From Candidatus Delongbacteria bacterium (GTDB taxonomy: Bacteria > CAIWAD01 > BS150m-G50), in contig JADHUQ010000155.1 of assembly GCA_016784425.1 (NCBI GenBank), forward strand, positions 1-5,323: a stretch of 5,323 bases of DNA, written 5' to 3'. Positions 1 through 5,323 of the stretch are shown here, piece by piece. The number at the start of each line of letters is the position of its first letter. The first letter of the stretch is position 1. The position numbers and the translations under genes are program-made. The notes beneath the pieces were generated by a model. The model had not been told where the DNA came from and did no database searches. It worked only from the letters and a program-made list of their open reading frames with translations.

Positions 1-15
1 CTTTGGCCGCTCCAT
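1..15 (-). CDS. Possible start of a downstream gene, cut by the window edge
   Basis: An ATG on the minus strand at 15-13 opens five codons (Met-Glu-Arg-Pro-Lys) that run to the edge. It is preceded by AAGGGGA at 28-22 with a six-nucleotide gap, a good Shine-Dalgarno arrangement, and lies 36 nt after the stop of the 230-residue gene with no terminator-like hairpin between. This suggests a co-transcribed third gene. Five codons are too few to identify a product, and the match could be chance. Confidence 0.33.
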
Positions 16-51
16 CGATGATCCCCTTGTTGCACAGGTAAAAGCGCAGCC

Positions 52-744
52 TTAATAATGATCAACCACGATATAGTAGAAACGCCAGGGTTCCCCGGGT
101 GCGGTTGAATCCAGATAGAAAGTATCCGGTGTTACCGCGATCTCCGTCCAGCCACTGTAGGAATCCGGGGATTTGTAAACGCGGAAAAAGTTGGAATTGA
201 TGATACGGTTCCAGCTGAGCATCGCCTCTTCGGTGGGAAAGATGATGTCGATATCCAGATGCGGCACCTGGCAGAACTGGTGGGTGAGATCCACCGTTGA
301 GATTGCCAGCGGCATATTATCAACATCGCGGAAGAGGGCATCGCTGATGGCAACTGTTTCGATGCCGCAGTCCAGCCCCAGAAAGTAGAGACTGAGGATC
401 ACACCCGGTCCATCCACCGATTCGTTTACCCCCAGTACCACGTGATCAATATGCAGATAACTGTCCGGACCATTGACATTGTCGGTCCACCAGAGGAACG
501 TCGGTGGATTCATCAGGAAAACAGGACCCTCGATAATCGAATACAACTCGACCAGGTCGCTGTTGTAGCTCATATCCAGGGTGTAGCCACGCAGGTTCTG
601 AACCGCTGCATCGATTACGAAGTCAACTTTGACAATAGTACCGATTTCAGCAACCAGCGAATCTATGGCTATGGTCATCTGTTGTGCATTGAGCACATGT
701 AACTGCAACAGCAGTCCGATGATTATACAACCGATCTTGTTCAT
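52..744 (-). CDS. Small secreted protein: signal peptide, cohesin-like domain, FN3-like tail
   Basis: This 230-residue protein begins with a Sec signal peptide (residues 1-20, hydrophobic run IGCIIIGLLL, likely cleavage after LNA). Residues about 22-158 resemble a cohesin-type beta-sandwich: a VDFVID strand, then 'LRGYTLDMSYNSDLVELYSI' (the usual 'G..f.l.YD...L.v..' signature), a later 'GPGVILSLYFLGL', and a closing 'ALFRDVDNMPLAI'. Residues about 160-230 look like an FN3-like module (LSWNRI, FFRVYKS, TFYLDS, FYYIVV) of the kind that often closes secreted FCB-group proteins, so the end at VVDHY looks natural rather than truncated. Cys126 and Cys158 could form a disulfide. There is no type IX sorting domain, lipobox or transmembrane anchor, so it should be periplasmic, or surface-exposed only by binding something else. 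The start at 744 is set by the signal peptide and the upstream AGAGGGAG; the next in-frame ATG (residue 23) would lose the signal peptide. It lies downstream of the 1432-residue gene but behind a hairpin terminator, so expression may be partly independent. Confidence 0.94.
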   Translation of the reverse strand: MNKIGCIIIGLLLQLHVLNAQQMTIAIDSLVAEIGTIVKVDFVIDAAVQNLRGYTLDMSYNSDLVELYSIIEGPVFLMNPPTFLWWTDNVNGPDSYLHIDHVVLGVNESVDGPGVILSLYFLGLDCGIETVAISDALFRDVDNMPLAISTVDLTHQFCQVPHLDIDIIFPTEEAMLSWNRIINSNFFRVYKSPDSYSGWTEIAVTPDTFYLDSTAPGEPWRFYYIVVDHY

Positions 745-753
745 GACTCCCTC
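745..753 (-). promoter_or_regulatory. Ribosome binding site of the 230-residue gene
   Basis: The minus strand reads GAGGGAGTC immediately before the ATG. GAGG with a five-base gap to the start fits a Shine-Dalgarno site, and the AGGGAG core resembles the one before the large gene. This supports the start at 744. Confidence 0.6.
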
Positions 754-773
754 TGTTTATCTTAATTTCAAGC

Positions 774-817
774 ACTCGCTGGGGCGCACGGGGTTTAACC
801 TCATGCGCCCGGCGAGT
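774..817 (-). promoter_or_regulatory. Strong hairpin in the leader of the 230-residue gene
   Basis: ACTCGC (774-779) pairs with GCGAGT (812-817) and GGGCGCA (782-788) pairs with TGCGCCC (804-810), giving 13 GC-rich pairs around a small internal loop and a 15-base terminal loop (789-803). It ends 29 nt before the ATG at 744, leaving the ribosome site outside the stem. No T-run follows it. A role in leader stability or translational control is plausible; it matches no riboswitch class I recognise. A nearby CTCGC (819-823) could pair alternatively with the GCGAG arm. Confidence 0.5.
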
Positions 818-863
818 CCTCGCTCGCTGATTAGTCAAGCTATCAAGTTAGTATTCGCATGTA

Positions 864-906
864 CGGGTAATTGAGCAGCGATGAAATCGTCTGCTCAAAA
901 TACCCG
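864..906 (-). other. Long imperfect hairpin between the two genes
   Basis: CGGGTA (864-869) pairs with TACCCG (901-906), TTGAGCAG (871-878) with CTGCTCAA (891-898), and CGAT (879-882) with ATCG (886-889), leaving a three-base loop, a one-base bulge (890) and a small 1-by-2 internal loop. That is 18 base pairs in 43 nt. It abuts the terminator stem, sharing base 906, and contains the terminator's T-run within its own stem, so the two structures may compete. No T-run follows it on the minus strand, so a classical terminator role is not supported; mRNA 3'-end stabilisation, read-through control or a small repeat element are possible. Confidence 0.6.
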
Positions 907-934
907 GTTAAACACTGCCAGTCAGTGTTTAACC
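906..934 (-). terminator. Likely intrinsic terminator of the 1432-residue gene
   Basis: A perfect 12-bp inverted repeat (GGTTAAACACTG / CAGTGTTTAACC) with a five-base loop starts on the last base of the TAG stop. On the minus strand it is followed by GGG and then TATTTT (902-897), and preceded by AAAATA (940-935), which could pair with that T-run around a GGG bulge. Position and stem strength favour an intrinsic terminator, and the flanking A- and T-runs could let it work in both directions. The T-run is short and set back three bases, so termination may be incomplete, allowing some read-through to the next gene. Confidence 0.68.
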
Positions 935-3900
935 TATTTTACCAGTGCCATCTTCCTGATAGCGGTAAACTCACCTGCAGTAATTCTATAGTAATAGATC
1001 CCGCTGGCCAGATGGCCGGCGTTGAAATCAATCTGGTAACTTCCAGCCGGTTGCATTTCGTCAACCAGTCTGGTAACCAGTTGTCCCCGCAGGTTGAACA
1101 GCTCCAAAGTTACCCTGGCCTCAGCAGCCAGGTCGTAATTGATAGTAGTACTCGGGTTGAACGGATTAGGATAATTCTGGGCCAGGCTGAATTCCGCCGG
1201 TATAGTGCCAGCGGCCTGGATCGTCACCGGTAACGAATTGTTTTCCGCACCACGGGCATCAACTGCAACTAACCGCAGCTCACCCGGTTCTGTTTCCGAC
1301 TGGAACTGAAGTTGTACCACCGTTTCCGCAGATCGCAGCTCACCCATTGCGGCGAGATCCACCATCCAACCGTCCGCAGTGGCATAAGTCAGCACCAGCA
1401 TGTCGTTCGCCCGTGCACTGAGCAGCTGGCGGGTTGTGGCAAGCTCAATACTCATCGCGAACAGGGTGCCGTTGACAACCAGCTCGCACTGTTCTTCCTG
1501 ATCATTCAGGGTAACCACCAGCCCCTCGTCAATCTGTGGCTGCTCTTTTGCCGGTAGTGGCCAGCAGCTGCTGAACGGGATTGGTGGCCCGGTGGCGCGG
1601 TAATTCATGGCCATGACGATAAGATCTTCAAAGTTCACCAGGCCATCAGGTCCCGGCAGACCGAAACGTCCCCAGTTGGAGGTCGGAGCGACATCCAGCT
1701 CGTCGGATACTGTCGCCAGGGAAATGGTTCCATAGTAGATGGACAGCCCGGCCAGGTCGGGTGCGCCGACATTGCAGTCATAGGGTAAGTACCAGTCACC
1801 CAGGTAGTAGTTGGTCGAGGAGGCGACACCACTCTCCGCCGACGGGTTGATACTGTCGATGGCGATCAGTTTGTAGTCGTAGACACCACGGCTGATGGAT
1901 TCATCGACACCCCAGTCGTCGTCATAAGAGGTCGCACCTGCGACCAGTGGAATCATGGTCGAGAAGGTTACACTCTCCGGCGGCAAGCCGCCGGTCCCCA
2001 TACCATAGTCATAAAAGTAGGGGTATGGCACCCGTTTCTCCCGCCAGAGTTCATAGGAGTCATGCCCGGTGGCGGCGGTCCAATCCAGATGAATCAACCC
2101 GCAACGGGGTGCCGCCGTCAGATCGGCAGGTGGTGTCGGAACCACCCGGTCGAGATGGAAAGCCCAGCCGGCGCCATCAGTGTAGTAGCCGACATCGTCC
2201 CAGCAGCGGAAATTGACAGTGTAATCACCATCCGGTATACCACTGACATCCAGGATCCAGCTGTCAGACCAGGTCGGACCGGCAATATCGGGACCCATCA
2301 CAGAATCCCAACCGTAACCGACAATCTCAAACATGACCCGATGCAGATCCACATTATCAACTGCGTCAATAACAAAGGTGGGATTGGCATTGATGTTGGG
2401 ATTGCCGGGTGGCGTTACAGTGAATGTAGTTGGTGCGGTATCATCAACATTGATATTGATGTCGGAACCGCCACCCGCAGTTATCGGTACATTACCGGGA
2501 TTGCGCATAACCACCTGGTCGATATGTACTACAGTGCCGGGATTGACATCCTCAGTCAGTCCATCGAAAGTTACACTGAACAGAGTTTCTCCTCCCTGCA
2601 CACCGTTGGTGATACCGGTCAGGTACCAGGTAATCTCCAGCATGCCATCGGGATCGTTCATCAGGTTACTCATCAACTGGTCGCTACTTCCGGGCGGATC
2701 GTAGATCTTGGTCACCGCAACCGGTTCCAGCACCAGCGGATCGTAGGCGATGAAAGCGGTGGTGGAACGCCAGTTTTCAGTCGGGGTGGCCATGACCAGC
2801 TCGTAAGTCACCACGGACTGATACTGCAATGGATCATGCTCCGGTGTCTGGACACCAGGATCTTCCACCGAGATATGATCTACATCTGCTGATTGATCCA
2901 GCTGGTAACCATCGGTAAGGAACCAGGGATCAAAATCGACAAAGGGGGATACATTGACGCCGGTTCTCTGGTTGCTCGCCATTTGCTCCGAGATGATGAC
3001 ACCGGCGGGCACACCAATCTCCCCTGCCAGTACTGGTGAAGGCAGCCGGCGCTGGAGCTGGTTGTAGTCCGCCAGGGTGACGAGGGTCGGTCCGGCGGGA
3101 TCTCCCCACCAGTTGTTTTCGGCATTTATAGTGTTGGTATAGTCGTTGTAGACGCCGTAATCACCGACACTGGCGAAGCTGTTGTTGGCGGCGTTGACAT
3201 TTACGCTGTTACCGGTAAGTGTTACCATCTCAACGATACCATCCCCGTTGCTCATGTAATTGCCGTGGATCTCGGCGTTCAGGGTGCCGCCGGTCCAGCC
3301 ATTGTAGTAACCGCCACCCCAGGGATCGACATCGCTGCCCCAGAGATCGACAGAGCTGTATGCACCATTGATGATGAAGCAGTCGCTGACATTGAGTGCC
3401 AGCTGAACGCCGCTGGAACCGAGGTGTGTACCTACACCCCAGTCGCATTCCTCAACGGTAACATCCGTCACATCTACTGTTGGCGCTGCGACCGGTGTAT
3501 ATACCCAGTTCCACTGGGAGTGATTGACCCCCATCTCGCACTGGTAAACCTGGCCGCCGCTGACTGCGACATCGCCACACTCGAACAGCAGGATACCGGT
3601 AGACCCCCAGTCGGTGCCGGAGTAGTAGAGACCGCTCACTTCGTTATCGGTTACAGTACCGGTGCACCCGTAGGAAATCTGCATTCCGTTGCCGGCGATG
3701 TCATCGCTGACGGTGTCGTCGATGTCATTGCCGCTGACCACACAGTTACCTTCCGGGCCCATGAACAGGAGACCGCATTTCTGCATGTTGGGCAGTTCGT
3801 TACCGCTGAGGGTGACGTCGAAGCTGCCGCCATCGCTGTGAACCGCGCAGTAGCTGACCACGTTCTGGTTACCGGGTTGTGCAGGATGGGTGATGTTTGT

Positions 3901-5232
3901 CACCCGACAATCGGTCATCGCTCCGTCGGTGTCATAGTAGTAGACGCCATACATACTGGCTGCTGCTTCCTGGCGCCCGTCAATCGTCAAACCGTCGATA
4001 TTGACCGTACCGGCTGTGTTCACACCGATAACTGCAAACACGGTTTTAACCGAGCCGGTCCAGGTGGTGATATCGAAGCTGGTCTGATCAATCACATCAG
4101 GCATCTCCAGGATGGTGTTGCCAATACCGGAGCCTTGAATGTTGAGGCTGTGAGTTATGTAGAGCTGTTCCCGGTAGGGGTTCCGACCTCCATCAAGGAC
4201 GATAGTGTCTCCAGGATAGGATGCATCAATGGCGTCCTGGATGTTGGCGTAGTCTGCCGGTACATGGCGCTCGTAATTACGGGAGATATCCAGAATGTAG
4301 TCACCAGTACTTGAGGAATACCCCTCTACACAGACTATGTAACTTCCCGTCGCCAGATCAAGCGAGAGCTCCGATTGCAGACCACACTCATCGTCGTTGC
4401 TGGCAATTTCGGTGGAGCAGTCGGCGAGCAGCCGCAGGTACGTATCGTAGCTGCTGCCACAAAGAGAAATCAGGTATGTGCCGTCAGCTGGAATTGTCAG
4501 CTCCCACCATTCATCAGCCGATGAATTGCCATAAGTGTTGCTGTTATCAGTAGTGGTTCCGTATTCGGTAGCAGGCAGCGCGGGGAAAACGAAAGGAACC
4601 ACACATGCGTCACCAGGTGGGGGAGGGGGTGGAGTGGTAAAATCAATAGTGTAGTCTCCGCAGTCACCACCATAACCATCCACAACTATGTAATAGGTGT
4701 TTCCAGCGGTGAGACTCAAACCGGCCAATTCGCTGACATAACCGGGACAGGCATCATCGTTGCAGGCAAAGGGTGATCCAGGTGTCCCGAGGTTTTCGTA
4801 CACAAACAGTTTTGTGTCATAGGTCGAGCCGGTGCAGAGACTGATGGTGACAGTTTCATTACCTGCGGGAGTGTATGCATAAACAACATCTGGAGAAGTG
4901 CTACCGGTATAAGGACACACTTCGTCATAATCGTCAACAAAACCGCAGGTGTTGCCGGTGTCACTATAGGGGAGTCCCGGGATTGATACCGCTGTTGCGA
5001 TATCTTCGCCACCCACTCTGTTCTGCTGTTCCGGGATTATGATATCTTCAAGACCGTACAGCCCGCGGATTTCCCGGTAAAGATCAGCTGGAATCGGTTG
5101 TCCCGCTTTCTTGAATTGCAGAACCTGCATCTCCAGTGAGTTTAACAGTATTTTCTGTGATTCCAGTGAATTCGCCTGGACAGTTCCCCAGCCCAGCCCC
5201 AGAATCAGTAAGAGCGTAAGTTTGACTTTCAT
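934..5232 (-). CDS. Large secreted beta-helix/PPC/cohesin-like protein with type IX secretion sorting domain
   Basis: This 1432-residue protein is probably a cell-surface or secreted binding or carbohydrate-active protein; no substrate can be named. Residues 1-20 form a Sec signal peptide (KVK, hydrophobic core, cleavage after VQA). Two Cys-rich PPC-like beta-sandwiches follow (about 73-198 and 208-317), each with an 'LC.GS.YDT' motif and a later NDD; six prolines (201-206) link them. Residues about 321-775 look like a right-handed beta-helix of the pectin-lyase/NosD type: it opens with 'YANIQDAIDASYPGDTIVL' and nears its end with NNWWGDPAGP (706-715) and a DFDPWF motif. Then come a cohesin-like domain (about 790-918), a bacterial Ig-like domain (about 932-1030), FN3 (about 1034-1142), a degenerate dockerin-like segment (about 1147-1215), a second weak cohesin-like sandwich (about 1230-1340) and a type IX sorting domain (about 1346-1432: QNYPNPFNP, LFNLRGQ, ASGIYYYR, RKMALVK). 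I place the start at 5232, not at the ATG at 5277, because the Shine-Dalgarno site and the signal peptide fit it. Domain boundaries are read by eye. Existence of the gene is near certain; its function is unknown. Confidence 0.96.
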   Translation of the reverse strand: MKVKLTLLLILGLGWGTVQANSLESQKILLNSLEMQVLQFKKAGQPIPADLYREIRGLYGLEDIIIPEQQNRVGGEDIATAVSIPGLPYSDTGNTCGFVDDYDEVCPYTGSTSPDVVYAYTPAGNETVTISLCTGSTYDTKLFVYENLGTPGSPFACNDDACPGYVSELAGLSLTAGNTYYIVVDGYGGDCGDYTIDFTTPPPPPPGDACVVPFVFPALPATEYGTTTDNSNTYGNSSADEWWELTIPADGTYLISLCGSSYDTYLRLLADCSTEIASNDDECGLQSELSLDLATGSYIVCVEGYSSSTGDYILDISRNYERHVPADYANIQDAIDASYPGDTIVLDGGRNPYREQLYITHSLNIQGSGIGNTILEMPDVIDQTSFDITTWTGSVKTVFAVIGVNTAGTVNIDGLTIDGRQEAAASMYGVYYYDTDGAMTDCRVTNITHPAQPGNQNVVSYCAVHSDGGSFDVTLSGNELPNMQKCGLLFMGPEGNCVVSGNDIDDTVSDDIAGNGMQISYGCTGTVTDNEVSGLYYSGTDWGSTGILLFECGDVAVSGGQVYQCEMGVNHSQWNWVYTPVAAPTVDVTDVTVEECDWGVGTHLGSSGVQLALNVSDCFIINGAYSSVDLWGSDVDPWGGGYYNGWTGGTLNAEIHGNYMSNGDGIVEMVTLTGNSVNVNAANNSFASVGDYGVYNDYTNTINAENNWWGDPAGPTLVTLADYNQLQRRLPSPVLAGEIGVPAGVIISEQMASNQRTGVNVSPFVDFDPWFLTDGYQLDQSADVDHISVEDPGVQTPEHDPLQYQSVVTYELVMATPTENWRSTTAFIAYDPLVLEPVAVTKIYDPPGSSDQLMSNLMNDPDGMLEITWYLTGITNGVQGGETLFSVTFDGLTEDVNPGTVVHIDQVVMRNPGNVPITAGGGSDININVDDTAPTTFTVTPPGNPNINANPTFVIDAVDNVDLHRVMFEIVGYGWDSVMGPDIAGPTWSDSWILDVSGIPDGDYTVNFRCWDDVGYYTDGAGWAFHLDRVVPTPPADLTAAPRCGLIHLDWTAATGHDSYELWREKRVPYPYFYDYGMGTGGLPPESVTFSTMIPLVAGATSYDDDWGVDESISRGVYDYKLIAIDSINPSAESGVASSTNYYLGDWYLPYDCNVGAPDLAGLSIYYGTISLATVSDELDVAPTSNWGRFGLPGPDGLVNFEDLIVMAMNYRATGPPIPFSSCWPLPAKEQPQIDEGLVVTLNDQEEQCELVVNGTLFAMSIELATTRQLLSARANDMLVLTYATADGWMVDLAAMGELRSAETVVQLQFQSETEPGELRLVAVDARGAENNSLPVTIQAAGTIPAEFSLAQNYPNPFNPSTTINYDLAAEARVTLELFNLRGQLVTRLVDEMQPAGSYQIDFNAGHLASGIYYYRITAGEFTAIRKMALVK

Positions 5233-5239
5233 AACCATT

Positions 5240-5247
5240 CTCCCTTT
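5240..5247 (-). promoter_or_regulatory. Ribosome binding site deciding the start of the 1432-residue gene
   Basis: AAAGGGAG sits seven bases upstream of the ATG at 5232, which opens directly into a classic signal peptide (MKVKLTLLLI). The in-frame ATG at 5238 would be only one base from this site, and the one at 5277 would place 15 polar residues (MMCPDEMNLQ...) before the signal peptide with no ribosome site in front. The start at 5232 is therefore preferred. Confidence 0.7.
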
Positions 5248-5275
5248 CTGTAGATTCATCTCATCAGGACACATC

Positions 5276-5295
5276 AATGAGTCGTATGGCTCATT
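5276..5295 (-). promoter_or_regulatory. Small dyad in the leader of the 1432-residue gene
   Basis: AATGAG and CTCATT form a six-base inverted repeat around eight bases, centred about 53 nt upstream of the start codon. It could be an operator half-site pair or a small leader stem. I saw no convincing -35/-10 pair in the 91 nt before the gene, so the promoter may lie beyond the window or use a non-E. coli consensus. Such a short dyad may be chance. Confidence 0.22.
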
Positions 5296-5323
5296 CTTTT
5301 AATCACTCCCCGGTACCAAGCAC

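Noticed and set aside
52..100. Possible truncation of the small protein within its FN3-like module
   Set aside because: The end a few residues after the FYYIVV strand is normal for C-terminal FN3-like modules of secreted FCB proteins, and no continuation of the domain is readable after the stop in the remaining 51 nt.
810..846. Sigma70-type -35 candidates TTGATA and TTGACT on the minus strand upstream of the small gene
   Set aside because: Neither has a TATAAT-like box about 17 bp downstream; the sequence there is the GC-rich hairpin, so a promoter call is not supported.
793..913. Integron attC-like boxes: GTTTAAC (fits RYYYAAC) and GTTAAAC (fits GTTRRRY) 121 nt apart
   Set aside because: Length and outer boxes fit an attC site, but the inner L boxes do not pair across the centre; the interval instead contains separate local hairpins, and no integrase or cassette series is visible.
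871..1233. 120-codon plus-strand frame reaching into the intergenic region
   Set aside because: It starts inside the hairpin cluster, runs antisense to the type IX tail and has no convincing ribosome site or domain.
2062..2892. 276-codon open frame on the plus strand
   Set aside because: Antisense to the cohesin-like, Ig-like and FN3 region; the translation is low in recognisable structure and has no family signature.
3265..4314. 349-codon open frame on the plus strand opposite the large gene
   Set aside because: It lies wholly antisense to the well-supported beta-helix region; its translation shows no recognisable domain, signal peptide or ribosome site, and such long shadow frames are expected opposite codon-biased genes.
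5236..5238. Alternative start ATG at 5238 of the large gene
   Set aside because: Only one base separates it from the AAAGGGAG site, while the ATG at 5232 has a seven-base gap and opens directly with the signal peptide.

Overview
The window carries two complete genes for secreted, multidomain, beta-rich proteins, both on the minus strand, plus a weak candidate start of a third gene at the left edge. The organism is most likely an uncultured or little-studied member of the FCB superphylum (for example KSB1/Calditrichota-like, Marinimicrobia, Zixibacteria or Cloacimonadota-like lineages). The main reason is that the large protein ends in a textbook type IX secretion (Por) sorting domain of the 'QNYPNPFNP ... 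ASGIYYYR' kind, and its domain kit (PPC, right-handed beta-helix, cohesin-like, FN3, dockerin-like) is typical of those lineages. Base composition looks close to half GC. The exact phylum cannot be fixed from this window.

Layout in the direction of transcription (right to left): a 91-nt leader (5323-5233) with a good Shine-Dalgarno site; a 1432-residue surface or secreted protein (5232-934); a structured 189-nt intergenic stretch (933-745) holding a likely terminator hairpin and two further hairpins; a 230-residue secreted cohesin-like/FN3-like protein (744-52); then, 36 nt further on, a Shine-Dalgarno-preceded ATG at 15 that may open a third gene running off the window edge.

Both proteins have Sec signal peptides and no cytoplasmic domain, so they act outside the inner membrane. 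The large one should be exported by Sec and then by the type IX system and anchored at or released from the cell surface. It contains cohesin-like and degenerate dockerin-like modules, while the small neighbour is essentially one cohesin-like domain plus an FN3-like tail. A surface assembly between them is possible but is inference only. No catalytic residues can be assigned, and no mobile element, RNA gene or CRISPR array was seen. The most unusual features are a 242-residue stretch of the beta-helix with no lysine or arginine, and the stacked hairpins between the two genes.
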